Shown here: positions 9,668-19,440 of the stretch, piece by piece | Layout of the letters: each line of letters begins with the position of its first letter | Numbering within the stretch: position 1 is the stretch's first letter | Source of the DNA: DTPU01 sp963827855 | GTDB lineage: Bacteria; Planctomycetota; Phycisphaerae; Sedimentisphaerales; Anaerobacaceae | Direction of reading: 5' to 3' | Assembly (NCBI GenBank): GCA_963827855.1 | Contig: CAWHBY010000002.1 | Span: 1,736,001 to 1,800,000 of the forward strand | Length of the DNA stretch: 64,000 nucleotides | Made by a program: the position numbers and the translations under genes | Notes under the pieces: model-generated | The model's database searches: none | What the model saw: the letters and a program-made list of their open reading frames with translations, nothing else | Told to the model about the DNA's origin: nothing

Positions 9668-12054
9668 ATGTTCGGAAACCAAGAGCCCAGGCAGATGCGA
9701 CGCACCGGCCGGCTGCCTCTGGTCATCACGGCCGTTCTTGCCACATCGGCCCTGGCCCAGCCCTCCAGCCAGCGGATCGGCTACGTCTATCCTGCAGGCG
9801 GCAGGCAGGGCTCCACCTTCGAGGTCAGGGTCGGCGGGCAGTTCCTTGACGGCGTGGCCCGCATGGACATCTCGGGCACCGGTATTCAGGCCACCCTTCT
9901 TGACCACGCCAAACCGGTCAACGCCAAACAGGCCAACACCCTTCGGGAGCGGCTGACCGAACTGCAGAAGCAACCCAAGGACCCGAATACTCAGAAGGAG
10001 ATGGCAGAGATCCGCAGGCAATTGGCGACCCAACGGCCTGCCAATCCTGCCATCTCCGAGATCGTGACGCTGCGGATCACGATCGCCGCGGATGCAGCAC
10101 CCGGCCGCCGCGAGCTGCGGCTCTGGACCCCCAAGGGCCTGACCAACCCCCTGGCGTTCTGGGTGGGCGAACTACCCGAGTTCTCCAGGCCCGCGGCCAA
10201 GCTGGGACAGGAGATGAGACCGGCCGGCGCCGAAGGATGCGTGGGCAAGCCCGAGAAGGCACGCCGTCGCCGGACATGGAAGTCACGCTGCCTGCCGTCC
10301 TCAATGGCCAGATCACGCCTGGGGCCGCGGACCGGTTCTGGTTCCAGGCACGCAAGGGACAGTCCCTGGTCGTGGCAGCCAGCGCACGCGAGATCATCCC
10401 CTATCTGGCCGATGCAGTGCCGGGCTGGTTCCAGGCCACGCTCGGCCTATATGACGCCAACGGCGTCGAGCTCGCCTATGACGACGACTTCCGCTTCCAC
10501 CCCGATCCGGTCCTTCACTATGTCGTCCCCAAAGAGGGCAGCTACTGCGTCGAGATCAAGGACGCCATCTACCGCGGCAGGGAGGACTTCGTGTACAGGA
10601 TCACGATCGGCGAGGTGCCCTTTGTGACCAGCGTCTTTCCCCTGGGCGGGAGGGCCGGAGAACAGACCAGCATTGAGTTCAGGGGATGGAACCTGCCCGT
10701 TGCAGGACTGACCCAGGATGACAAGGAAAGGGAGCCGGGCCTCTACCGGGTCTCTGTGCGCAAGGAGGGGGCAGGTTTCAGCGAGGCGCCCTTTGCTGTG
10801 GACAGCCTTCCCGAATGCCTGGAGCAGGCGCCCGATGATCCCAAGAAGGGCCCGCAGCACGTCGCGCTGCCCATCCTCATCAATGGCCGCATCAACCCCA
10901 GCGGCAACTGGGACGTGTTCAGGTTCGAGGGTCGCAAGGGCGACCCCTTCGTCGCGGAGGTCTACGCCCGCAGGCTGGACTCCCCCCTCGACTCCTCGCT
11001 CAGACTCACGGACGCAGCGGGCCGGCAGATCGCCTTCAATGACGACAAGGAAGACAAGGGATCGGGCCTGGCCACCCACCACGCAGACTCCTGGCTCATG
11101 GCCACGCTTCCTGCCACAGGCAGCTACGACGTCCACATCGGCGACGCCCAGCACAAGGGCGGCCTGGAATACGGCTACCGGCTGCGGATCTCCGCCCCTC
11201 GCCCCGACTTCGAGCTGCGGGTCGTGCCCTCCACGATCAATCTCAGGGCCGGTGGCTCTACACTGCTGACCGTCTACGCCCTGCGCAAGGACGGCTTCTC
11301 GGGCCCCATCCCCCTGACCCTGAACGACCCGCCCACAGGCTTCGTCCTGACGGGCGCCCGCGTGCCGGCCAACCAGGACAGGATCCGGATCACCCTCACC
11401 GCCCCCACCAAACCCCTGCCGGACCCCTGCACCTTCGTCCTGCAGGGCTCAGCGGTCATCGACGGACACACCATCACCAGGACCGCCGTCGCTGCCGAAG
11501 ACATGATGCAGGCCTTCGCCTACCGTCACCTGGTCTGTTATCAGGATCTCAAGGTCGCTATGGCAGAGGGCCAGGGCTTCAGGGCACCTGCCCAGATCGT
11601 GGGCCCCGACCCGCTCAAAATCCCTATCGGCGGCACAGCCCGCCTCCGCCTCCGCACCCCCTCGCGGCAATTTCTGGATAGATGGCAGCTTGAACTCAAC
11701 GACCCACCCGCGGGCATCACCCTCCAGGAGACCGTCGCAACCCCCCAGGGCGCAGAGCTCGTGTTCCGCAGCGACCCCAACAAGGCCAAACCCGGCCTCG
11801 CCGGCAACCTCATCGTCGACCTCCTGCCAGTCCCCCAACCCCAGGCCCCAGCCAAGCCCCCCGTCGCGCAGCCCACGAGCGCAGCCGCAGGTCAACCCGC
11901 GGCCCAGCCCGGCTCGCAGCCGGCCGCTGCTCCATCCAGAACTCAGCCCCCGACACAACCGCCTGCTCAGCCCAAGCCCGTGCCCGCGCTCAACCGCAAG
12001 CGGACCGCCGCAGGCACCCTCCCCGCGATCCCCTTCGAGGTCGTGGAGAAGTAG
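9668..12054 (+). CDS. PPC (pre-peptidase C-terminal) domain secreted protein, frameshifted
   Basis: Starts at ATG 9668 with a signal peptide (LPLVITAVLATSALAQ). Residues after it (RIGYVYPAGGRQGSTFEVRVGG) match the N-terminal region of planctomycete PPC proteins. Frame 2 ends in a GC-rich tail after about 10215 while frame 1 takes over near 10250 with LPAVLNGQITPGAADRFWF and PYLADAVPGWFQATLGLYDA, so one base has been lost between about 10215 and 10260. Two PPC-like beta domains follow, then a Pro/Ala/Gln-rich tail (about 11840-11990). It completes the DUF1549-DUF1501-PPC set. A sequencing indel is more likely than a true break. Confidence 0.75.
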
Positions 12055-12129
12055 CCTCACCGAAGGATCTCTTCTTCCACGAACCACACCAACCACACGA
12101 ACGCTGGCGCCCTGTGCCGCCACCTGAGC

Positions 12130-12380
12130 GATGGCGCGATCGACTACACCCCACGTGTCGACAGGAACTCTCTTCGCCGCCAATGACGCCAATGAACGCG
12201 AATGCTGTCGCGGGGTCGTGGCTGTCGGCGTATTCGTAGCTCCGCCGCCAGATCCACGGCTTCGCCGTGCCTTGCCGACTGCGTCGCCAAGGGCGCCCTT
12301 CGCGATGGGCTGCTTGTCCAAGCAAGCTTGGACCGCATCCCACCGCTCGGCCTCGATCCGGCGGCTCAGCCAAGCGTAGA
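12130..12380 (-). repeat. Hairpin-array repeat element, relative of 62375-62600
   Basis: The 592-base gap 12055-12646 has no convincing gene. Bases 12130-12380 contain a row of short hairpins: ACGGCTTCGCCGT, a CCTTG...CAAGG stem, and TCCAAGCAAGCTTGGA. Read in reverse complement, the same order appears at 62375-62600, with stem changes on both sides in one hairpin (TCCAGGCAAGCCTGGA). It is flanked by text with repeated GCGAA/GCGGGG words. This implies a dispersed structured element rather than coding DNA. Confidence 0.6.
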
Positions 12381-12646
12381 ACGTTAGACAACTGCTCAAG
12401 ACCCGGAATCAACCACCCACACCGTCTTGAGACTTGACCTGCAGGAAGGCCGGGTGATATGCTGCAGTGAGCAGGCGAAAGGGAAACAAGTGTCGGCGAT
12501 AGCAGGGACATCGGAGGCAAGCACAGAGACCGGCGCGAGGCCGCTTGCGCAGAGATTCGACCTGACATGCAAATGGAATAGGAGTCCAGCCGCTCGCCTC
12601 GCGCAGCTTGGGTCTGAGGCGTCCTGGAGTAGGATGGGAATGAAGA

Positions 12647-13375
12647 ATGGACAGTGACGCGCACAAGAAGGTTACGATCCAGGCAAAGAGACAGATAAGG
12701 GGGGAAGCCTTCTTTGAAGCTCTGGTATCGGACTACTGCCTTCCTCACCGTATAGTCAGCCCCAAGGATGTGGGTATAGACTACATCTGCGAGTGGGTAT
12801 ATGGGGACAGGCCAACGGGTATTCTGTTTGCCGTCCAGGTTAAGGCTCTTTCGGAACGTACCGCCAAACCTCGGGAGTCGCGCGAAGTGAACAATCTGAA
12901 CGCCCTTAGCCAGTTCAGAATTAGCAATCGCCACCTCGCTGTTGACGAGAAGACCTTGCACTACTGGAAGGGCCTCGGGATGCCCACATACCTCTTTGCA
13001 GTGGTGCAGAGCACCGATGGAGCGGTCTTGGACTGCTACTATAAGAGGTTCACTACCGTGTTGACTACCGAGGCAAAGCAAGAGGACTTCTACTTCTATA
13101 AGGTCAACAAAGGAATCGCTTTTCTGGCTTTTGCCCAACCCAAGCAGAGGTGCGGAGGTTTTGCGCGTGATTTGTTCATCGACTATATGAGATGGAGTTA
13201 CTGCAAAGGTACGATTACCTACTTGAACCCCAGAACAATTGGCCTCAATCAGTTCCCCGATGAAGACGCAGTATTTGCAGACATTCTTCCACAATATATG
13301 GAACAGGTCTGCACTACCTACCGGAAGACCAAGGACTTCCTAGAACAGCATTGTGGAAATGCAGAAGGTGAATAG
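12647..13375 (+). CDS. DUF4365-like protein (possible PD-(D/E)XK-type fold)
   Basis: 242 residues, no signal peptide. The N-terminal half resembles DUF4365: RGEAFFEALVSDY, then GIDYICEW and FAVQVKALS. The D...QVK arrangement is like the D-xn-QxK core of nuclease-fold proteins. DUF4365 proteins are often in accessory or defence-associated DNA; their activity is mostly unknown. The gene is visibly more AT-rich than the preceding genes and stands between a hairpin-array repeat and two small membrane-protein genes, so recent acquisition is plausible. The start ATG has only a weak ribosome site. Confidence 0.6.
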   Translation: MDSDAHKKVTIQAKRQIRGEAFFEALVSDYCLPHRIVSPKDVGIDYICEWVYGDRPTGILFAVQVKALSERTAKPRESREVNNLNALSQFRISNRHLAVDEKTLHYWKGLGMPTYLFAVVQSTDGAVLDCYYKRFTTVLTTEAKQEDFYFYKVNKGIAFLAFAQPKQRCGGFARDLFIDYMRWSYCKGTITYLNPRTIGLNQFPDEDAVFADILPQYMEQVCTTYRKTKDFLEQHCGNAEGE

Positions 13376-13478
13376 CCTGACGACAACGACTTCGCAGCCG
13401 ACCGTCAGGCTGCCTGCAAAACTCGGCGTTGTGGGCGGGGCAGTCCGATTCTTATTGGGCAGCGACAAGGAGTAACCA

Positions 13479-14025
13479 ATGATGGATTGGCTGTTGGCAA
13501 TCGGTACGTTGGTTGGGTTTCTCGGTCTCATCTACATATCCTATCGCATACACGAAGGCAGGTACTTGCGAGGTTTGCCGGGATCGCTGTTCATGTGGTT
13601 CTGCCTCGGCAGTACCTGCCTGGTCACTGGTATGGGGGCGGCGGTTATGTTCGCGGAATGGGCAAAGCCCCTGCTCAAAGGGTGGTGGGTATGGGTGGAC
13701 GGCGAAAGCAGTCTGGGGGAGTTTTACGCTCTCGCGGTGTCCATGTTTTGGGGGGTCATCTGGTACAACTGGAAAGTCCAGACCCGGAATCCGCTTCTCT
13801 TTGCGGAGGCTCTTCTCCTGGAACGAGAAGCGATGTACAAGGTGCTCACTGAAGACACACCAACAACTTACGAAGTACTACGAACACAGGATTGAGGAAG
13901 TGGAAGGGCTGACCAAGCGAACATTCGAGCAGGACCAAGATCTAGTCGTTCTCAGGGCACTGGCCAAAGGCGATTGGCTTACAGAAAAGGACATGCGTTC
14001 CCCGCCTGGGATGTGGTGGGAGTAG
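13479..14025 (+). CDS. Small membrane protein, possible frameshift near 13855
   Basis: From ATG 13479 the frame gives 138 residues with membrane helices near residues 3-22 (LLAIGTLVGFLGLIYISY), about 36-60, and near 85-100, ending at 13895. In another frame just after, QQLTKYYEHRIEEVEGLTKR through PGMWWE runs to 14025 and looks like genuine charged helical protein. The two pieces may be one protein of about 180 residues split by an indel (+1 or -2), unlike the -1 losses seen elsewhere. No family recognised. Confidence 0.5.
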
Positions 14026-14338
14026 GTCTTGTGCGTTGGCCAGACCGCCCTCCTTGAATCCATGGGCTTCCCCGCCCCGAATCCTCCCCGGCAAGCCCCG
14101 CCAGCCCTTGCACAGGATACGATCCCTGCCCGGTCTGACCTCCGGGGGTCTGAAACTGCCACTGGAAGGCCCCAGCGGATACGCCGACCACTCGGTAACC
14201 TGGTGCTCATGCCACTAGAGGATGCCAGCGGCCCCTGCCCGCCTTTGCCTTGACCTGGGTGGTTTGGCCAGGTCCCATCGCGGAAGAATCTTGCGTCAGA
14301 AGCGGCCGACGGCTATGCTGTTCAGTGGGTGAAAGGGA
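14026..14338. other. Non-coding gap with nothing recognised
   Basis: About 310 bases between two small membrane-protein genes. I see no convincing reading frame, hairpin followed by T-run, or promoter pair. A short inverted repeat GACCTGG...CCAGGTC near 14250-14275 is the only structure noted. Confidence 0.3.
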
Positions 14339-14752
14339 ATGAATACTATTGTGAGTATCGCTGGCTGGTTTGCATGGGTGGTTGACGTCTATCTTGCCGT
14401 GTCATTGGCTGCTGGCTGTCGGTCATATGCAAGGCGTGGCCTTCACTTTCAGTGGGCAAGTGCACTTCAGACGATGCTCCTCTGGGTAGCTGCATTGGTC
14501 TTCCTCTTAGCTCCTGTGAGCAAGTTACATCTGCTCTGGGCAGTGCCTCTGGTGTTCACTACTCAACTTGTTGTTTGGCTGATCCGTCACGGCCTTCCTG
14601 GGCGAGCGCTTTTGTACATACCTTCTCCCATGAACATTCTACTGCGGGCACCACTAACGAGGTTTTTCGTATCTGTCTTTCTGGGAATCATTCTACTAGG
14701 CATTCCTGGCAGTTGCAGACCCCCCTCTGACGAAGACAGTGGTGGAGCGTGA
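14339..14752 (+). CDS. Hypothetical multi-pass membrane protein
   Basis: 137 residues. Four hydrophobic segments are visible: about 6-26 (AGWFAWVVDVYLAVSLAAG), 42-60 (LQTMLLWVAALVFLLAPV), 64-82 and 105-124 (FFVSVFLGIILLGIPG). The tail is short, charged and polar. No family is recognised. It lies in the accessory stretch between DUF4365 and FRG genes. Confidence 0.5.
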   Translation: MNTIVSIAGWFAWVVDVYLAVSLAAGCRSYARRGLHFQWASALQTMLLWVAALVFLLAPVSKLHLLWAVPLVFTTQLVVWLIRHGLPGRALLYIPSPMNILLRAPLTRFFVSVFLGIILLGIPGSCRPPSDEDSGGA

Positions 14753-14885
14753 TACTGCACTCAACAGGTAGGGGGAATCCTATGCCCGCCATGGCCGGGA
14801 AGACGATCTGAGAGAAGTGAAGTAGACATGGCAATCGAGACCCTGCCGCCTTGGCGGCTCAGTTCAGTATACAGTTGGGCCACAA

Positions 14886-15794
14886 ATGACAACCGAATCC
14901 AACCCCCTGCCAACAACAGCATCTTACGTCCAAACGACTGTGGTGGACTGGACGGATATACATCGTCTTTCTGAGACAATGCGGCCCTTCATATTCCGTG
15001 GACAAGGGGACGCCGGCTGGGACCTGAGCACAAGTCTGGAGCGATCGATGGCCCGAAGCCATCCAGATCTCCATATGACCGGCAACCGAGAGCACTGGAT
15101 GCTGCACGAGTTCAAGAGGAAGTACCACCTGTACGCAGCATATCCACCGCCGGATGACGGCCTGTTTGAGTGGCTCGCCATCATGCAGCACCATGGAGCC
15201 CCCACACGGCTGCTTGACTTCACGCGGTCACTTTTCATCGCGGCGTATTTCGCAGTCATCGAGAGTCCCGGTGATGCATGCGTCTGGGCTCTCAATACTT
15301 GGCAACTCCATGAGTTCCTTTGGACCAACTTCAAGATAGGAGGGGGACCTTCTGGTGGCGTGCTGCGTGATGACAGGAATCTCTTGTACATTGACGCGGC
15401 AAGCGGGTTCATTGGCAGGTCCCAGAAGAAACAGCACAAGATCGTCTTGCCCCTCGAACCAAAGCATCTGACAGAGCGTGGATCGCGACAACAGGGACTT
15501 TTTATCATGCCGACCAACGCCTCCGCGTCATTCATGGACAATCTATACTCGGCCTTCGGAACCGAGGGGGCGGCAACAAGTACTTGGAGAAATCTTGCCT
15601 TCTCGGAAGTCCTGCGCTCTGCCTCGGTCGAATTCGAGGATGTCCCTTACAGCGTCATCAAGTTCATTCTGCCTAAGAACCTCCACAGGCGGGTCCTCCG
15701 AGACCTGCAGGTAATGAACATCGGCTACGAAAGCCTCTTTCCAGGCCTGGACGGTTTGGCAAAATCCCTGAGAGAAAAGGTGCCACTATTGTGA
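14886..15794 (+). CDS. FRG-domain protein
   Basis: 302 residues. The FRG signature is clear: FIFRGQGDAGWDLSTSLER near residues 33-52, a central HEFKRKYHLY, and HHGAPTRLLDFTRSLFIAAYFAV around 105-130, which corresponds to the PTRLLDWT block of the family. FRG proteins are widespread, often on mobile or defence-associated DNA, and their molecular activity is not established. Not linked into an operon: the upstream gene is 133 bases away and the downstream region is repeat-rich. Confidence 0.8.
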   Translation: MTTESNPLPTTASYVQTTVVDWTDIHRLSETMRPFIFRGQGDAGWDLSTSLERSMARSHPDLHMTGNREHWMLHEFKRKYHLYAAYPPPDDGLFEWLAIMQHHGAPTRLLDFTRSLFIAAYFAVIESPGDACVWALNTWQLHEFLWTNFKIGGGPSGGVLRDDRNLLYIDAASGFIGRSQKKQHKIVLPLEPKHLTERGSRQQGLFIMPTNASASFMDNLYSAFGTEGAATSTWRNLAFSEVLRSASVEFEDVPYSVIKFILPKNLHRRVLRDLQVMNIGYESLFPGLDGLAKSLREKVPLL

Positions 15795-15956
15795 CCACCG
15801 CCGGTCTGCCCACCCCCTGTCAGGCCCGACCAGTAGACCTCAAGATTCCCGCAGGGGATCGGGGGCGGGTGGAGCGTTCCGCCACACTCTGGCAGGTCTT
15901 GTTTGGGGAGTGTCTCTGATCGCCCCAGATGGCAGCCCCAGGCACCCGCGGGGTAG

Positions 15957-15999
15957 GGCCGGGGGTCAGGGGGCCGGGGCAGGGGCCGGGGGTCAGGTC
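15957..15999 (+). other. G-run tract, potential G-quadruplex
   Basis: At least five runs of four or five G lie within about 43 bases (GGCCGGGGGTCAGGGGGCC and the following GGGGCAGGGGCCGGGGGTC). Spacers are 2-5 bases, which fits the classical quadruplex pattern. The 492-base gap 15795-16286 holds this tract and the start of a segmental duplication but no gene. Confidence 0.6.
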
Positions 16000-16189
16000 G
16001 AAATTAGTGATATTCCAGGTCGACGAGGCGTTGGACAGGCCAGAAGAGACGCTATGGGGCCGGGCCTCCGCCAGAAATGGAAGGTTCGGCGCCTCATCCA
16101 GAATCACTGGGCCTGTGGACATAGTGAGCGAGGCCAGCCGGCGGAGCCTCGCGCGCTGCCACTAGCCAATACCCATCGCCAGTGTTGGT

Positions 16190-16852
16190 GTCTATCCACG
16201 GCGAAGGCCGATGGCCGCCTATCGCACCATCCAGACGGGGCGGCTCTCCTCAGCTATCGGGCCTCCGATGACCTGAAGGGCTCCGGCTACATCTCGTCTG
16301 GGATCTCCGCCTCCACCAGCTTGGCCAGCAGCATCAAGGACTCCTGCCAGCCCAGGGTGCAGGCCTCCACGGGGATCACATCAGGGATTCCCGCCTGGGT
16401 GATGTTCACTTCGGTACCCACCGATACGCGTTTGAGTGTGACCGTGGTCTCCATCTGGCCTGGTAGATTCGGGTCGTCGAACGCGTCCGTGTATCGAATC
16501 CGATCATTCGGCACCAACTCCAGGAATGTACCACCGAATGAATGGGCCCTGCCTGAGCTGAAGTTCGTGAACGTCATCTTGTAGGAGCCACCCACCTTGG
16601 CATCCATGGATGTCACTCTCCCGGTGAAACCATTGGGCGGAAGCCATTTGGCCATGGCATCTGGATCGATGAAGGCTCGATACACTCGCGAGGGATCTGC
16701 CCGCAAGACGCGGTGCAGCCGGACTGTATTTGGCATTGTCTGCCCCCTTTCGTGCCACCCGGTCACCCTGGGTCTCCGTGCCAAGGGGTCCTGTGAACCC
16801 GGTGGCTCGTGCCCTGCTAATGATACTGCCCGTCAAGAGAGATTGTTCCGGA
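16190..16852. repeat. Segmental duplication, intact copy (partner 21830-22312)
   Basis: The segment carrying the SRPBCC gene and both flanks reappears at 21830-22312. Shared flank text includes CGCACCATCCAGACGGGG and, on the other side, GCTCGTGCCCTGCTAATGAT. The second copy has lost about 200 bases inside the gene. Point differences between the copies show the duplication is not recent. Confidence 0.8.
16287..16736 (-). CDS. SRPBCC / AHSA1-family protein (activator of Hsp90 ATPase-like)
   Basis: 149 residues from the ATG at 16736, preceded by AAAGGGGG. Typical START/Bet v1-fold features: an N-terminal beta strand (TVRLHRVLRADPSRVYRAFIDP), DAMAKWLPPNGF, the middle GGSYKMTF, and the C-terminal helix beginning GWQESLMLLAKLVEAEI. 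These proteins bind small hydrophobic ligands or act as polyketide cyclase-like enzymes; the substrate is unknown. A damaged paralogue lies at 21931-22195. Confidence 0.85.
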   Translation of the reverse strand: MPNTVRLHRVLRADPSRVYRAFIDPDAMAKWLPPNGFTGRVTSMDAKVGGSYKMTFTNFSSGRAHSFGGTFLELVPNDRIRYTDAFDDPNLPGQMETTVTLKRVSVGTEVNITQAGIPDVIPVEACTLGWQESLMLLAKLVEAEIPDEM

Positions 16853-16869
16853 CGTCACGAATCCACTCA

Positions 16870-17060
16870 AGCCGGCTGAGCATGGGTGCAAGGCAGGCCG
16901 AGCGATCGAGCTTGCTCGAAGAGCTCGGGCTGCCGCGGCACCCCAGGTCCGCCGCAGGCGGGACTGGCACGCCGCAGGCGTGGCTCAGCCGGCGGGCTGT
17001 CGACCACAGCCTCAGCCCCAATCCAGCGACAGCCATCCGTGTCCATCAGTGTGGATCTGT
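16870..17060. repeat. Hairpin-array repeat element
   Basis: A row of small perfect hairpins: TCGAGCTTGCTCGA, GTCCGCCGCAGGCGGGAC, and CACGCCGCAGGCGTG, followed by the degenerate words CCGTGTCCATCAGTGTGGAT. This resembles the elements at 12130-12380 and 62140-62600 in design, though not in exact sequence. The 928-base gap 16737-17664 consists of this element, the end of the segmental duplication and the palindrome at 17093-17350. Confidence 0.55.
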
Positions 17061-17092
17061 GGCCAGAGAAAAATCCTGCCAACGCCCGAAGT

Positions 17093-17350
17093 CTAGCCTG
17101 CATTTCTCACAAGGCTTTGGACGTACACAGCGGAAGTGAGGCTGTAGGCTTGACTTGGGCCGGCTAGAAGGCCGACACGTCCATGACAGGCTGTTCTGAG
17201 CGCGGCATGTTGGCCGGATGCAAGGCCGCAGGTCCCGGTTGTCCCGAAGGCGTACCCACTGAGGTACGTCGAGGACAAACGGGACCGAGAACACAGCAGC
17301 CGGGCAACAGGACCGCTCAGAACTAAAGGCTTGTGAGAAATGCAGGCTAG
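17093..17350. repeat. 258-bp nested palindromic element with 21-bp perfect terminal inverted repeats
   Basis: Bases 17093-17113 (CTAGCCTGCATTTCTCAC, then AAG) are the exact complement of 17330-17350. Inside lie further matching pairs: GTTCTGAGCG (17193-17202) with CGCTCAGAAC (17314-17323), GGTCCCGGTTGTCC (17231-17244) with GGACAAACGGGACC (17273-17286, one mismatch), and an apical GCGTACC...GGTACGT. No open frame is convincing. A partial relative with the same end sequence lies at about 26820-26862. This is MITE-like or a large structured RNA. Confidence 0.7.
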
Positions 17351-17664
17351 TCGCTCCCCCTATCGCTCCGGTTGCGGCCAGAGGCGGCAGCCGTTCGTGG
17401 GATTCGCGGCAAGAGACAGAAACGCCTCCTACGGGTCTGCCGCGCAGGTCCAGCAGCCACCATTCCTGCGAGGCGGCCAGGGCAAGGCAAATGTGTTCCT
17501 CGGGTCAACGCTTGACACATGACAGACCTCTAACGGCGAGGATGCCTCTTCAGCACGGCTAGGGCCAGATGGATCGCGCCTACAGCGGCGGTGTTGGTGG
17601 GCTTTCCTGCAAGGCCAAAGGATGATACGCCGCCTTTTTCAATGACTCCATCCAGGACTTTCGG

Positions 17665-18690
17665 CTATACCTCTCGTTGAGATTTCACCATCCTGAAACT
17701 GATACCCATACCTCTATTCCCCGGGGGAGTTCCACCTCCACGACAGGCTGAACGGCATCCCCATGCAGGATCATAAAAGCCTCCTCCACGATCAACCTTC
17801 TTAGTGCCACGATCTGGGCCTTGAGGATTCAGCTTCTCGCCAATATCGTATTCACCATACCAATCGTTGGTCCATTCCCAGGTATTACCATGCATATCGT
17901 ATAATCCAAAGGCATTGGGCGGAAAGCTGCCTACGGGTAAAGCCTTCCCCCTTTTTTGGCCTTTTTCACCGTTACCATAGGGTTCTTCTCCATTGAAATT
18001 GGCTTGATCGGTTGTAAGACAATCCCCTGTATAGAAGGGGGTGGTTGTATTTGCACGCGCTGCATATTCGTACTGGGCCTCCGTGGGCAGCCTGCAGCCC
18101 ATCCACTCTGCAAAGGCATTGGCGTCATGCCAGGTAACCTGTGAAACCGGCAGCTTGCCCCGCTCAAATCCTCTGGGTTTGGCTCTTCCCGTGGCCTCGC
18201 AGAATTGATCGTACTGCTCGAAAGTCACAGTATATTTGCTCATCTTGAAAGCGCTTAACGTGACTTTGTGCTGTACCTCGTCATCCTTTCTTCCCTGCTC
18301 GGTGGCAGGGCTTCCCATCGTGAATGTGCCTGCCGGTATATCTGCAAATTCGATAACCGGTCTGCTGGTTGAAGGTTCTTTGACCTTGTTGTTGTCGTCC
18401 GCGGCTGCGATCACAGGCGCAAATAACCTTGTGATCTGGATCTCAGGAGTATTGCTGTATATCTGGCGCAATTTCGAAATGCTGTCAGCATCGATCGACT
18501 TCATCAACTCGCCTATTCTGCTCAGCGTTTCGATCTGCTCCGCAGTCAGGGTCATTTGACCCTTGTCTTTGACGGCATGGTCGAGCATTGGCGAATACTG
18601 ATAGACGGTATGTTCGGTTCCCAGTATGGATGCCAGGTCTGCACAGACTTTGGCCACTATCGAACCCACCCCGGCATAGCTGCCGGGCAT
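17665..18690 (-). CDS. FGE-sulfatase (SUMF1-like) domain protein
   Basis: 341 codons. The formylglycine-generating-enzyme-like fold is visible from about residue 112: EFADIPAGTFTMGS, CRLPTEAQYEYAARA, NAFGLYDMHGNTWEWTNDWYG, RGGGFYDPAWGCRSACR and the final GISFRMV. There is no signal peptide. The first ~65 residues look like the C-terminal tail of a transglutaminase-type protein. The frame is the same as that of the upstream gene, with a single TAA and the codon GGG between them. So this may be the second half of one exported protein split by a nonsense change. FGE-fold proteins of this kind rarely have a known substrate. Confidence 0.75.
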   Translation of the reverse strand: MPGSYAGVGSIVAKVCADLASILGTEHTVYQYSPMLDHAVKDKGQMTLTAEQIETLSRIGELMKSIDADSISKLRQIYSNTPEIQITRLFAPVIAAADDNNKVKEPSTSRPVIEFADIPAGTFTMGSPATEQGRKDDEVQHKVTLSAFKMSKYTVTFEQYDQFCEATGRAKPRGFERGKLPVSQVTWHDANAFAEWMGCRLPTEAQYEYAARANTTTPFYTGDCLTTDQANFNGEEPYGNGEKGQKRGKALPVGSFPPNAFGLYDMHGNTWEWTNDWYGEYDIGEKLNPQGPDRGTKKVDRGGGFYDPAWGCRSACRGGGTPPGNRGMGISFRMVKSQREV

Positions 18691-18693
18691 CCC

Positions 18694-19362
18694 TTACTGG
18701 TTGGGATCTATTTCCTTATTCCGCATCTTCAGCCATACATCGTTGCTGAAGTCAAATTCGTCTCTGCTGAAATCGACCCTGCCCGTGGTTGGATCCACAA
18801 GCATCCAACGGCTCTCTTTCTCATTCCACACCTCACAGATTACATGACTCGCGTGAAAGCCGGGGATTAGATATGCAGCATGTCCATAGCGGACCCTGGC
18901 TGGAGTGCCGCGATACTTGAGTACGGATGCCAGCAGGATCGAATTCTCTCGGCAACCCAGTATCAATCGGTCTTTGGGTTTGCGATCTTTCACCAGGCCA
19001 CGGGAGTCATGGGATACAAGCCCCTCCAGCACTGCTTTTACTGTCGGATACTGCGTGTACTCATTCCATCTTTCTTTGGGGATCTGGTCCCGGTACATGG
19101 GTAGTTCAGCAAATGGATGTATGGTCTGAGACTTCATCAACTGACAAAGCTTCGGCAGAGCATCAGGGAGATCTGCATACAACCGCTTGTATTCGCCAGG
19201 ATCGGTGAACGAACTGTATTGACGGTAGAGATCCAGAACAGAACCGTCAATTCGTGCGGTTTCAGCCAATGGGTCTTTGCGACTGGATTGTACTGAAGCG
19301 GCGTGACAAGATACTGCCACTGCAATTAGTAACGCCAGTAGTACGGACACTCGTGTTTTCAC
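18694..19362 (-). CDS. Secreted transglutaminase-like protein
   Basis: 222 residues with a clear signal peptide (VLLALLIAVAVSCHA). The transglutaminase-like core shows a Cys in CRENSILLASVLKYRGTPARVRYGHA, a His in FHASHVICEVWNE, and an Asp in RWMLVDPTTG, which fits the Cys-His-Asp triad. It ends at a TAA (18694-18696). Reading on in the same frame leads directly into the FGE-sulfatase gene. Exported transglutaminase-like domains act as proteases or crosslinkers; the role here is unknown. The gene is more AT-rich than the neighbouring core genes. Confidence 0.8.
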   Translation of the reverse strand: MKTRVSVLLALLIAVAVSCHAASVQSSRKDPLAETARIDGSVLDLYRQYSSFTDPGEYKRLYADLPDALPKLCQLMKSQTIHPFAELPMYRDQIPKERWNEYTQYPTVKAVLEGLVSHDSRGLVKDRKPKDRLILGCRENSILLASVLKYRGTPARVRYGHAAYLIPGFHASHVICEVWNEKESRWMLVDPTTGRVDFSRDEFDFSNDVWLKMRNKEIDPNQ

Positions 19363-19440
19363 AACTCTGCATTCCTTTCACTTCGCTCTTCTCAGGTGCT
19401 GTCTTCTGCAATTCCCCTTTTCGCGACCCGCTGCCGCAGA

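Noticed and set aside
11990..13294. A 434-codon minus-strand frame spanning the PPC gene end and the DUF4365 gene
   Set aside because: It crosses a repeat and opposes two supported genes; its sequence has no domain features.
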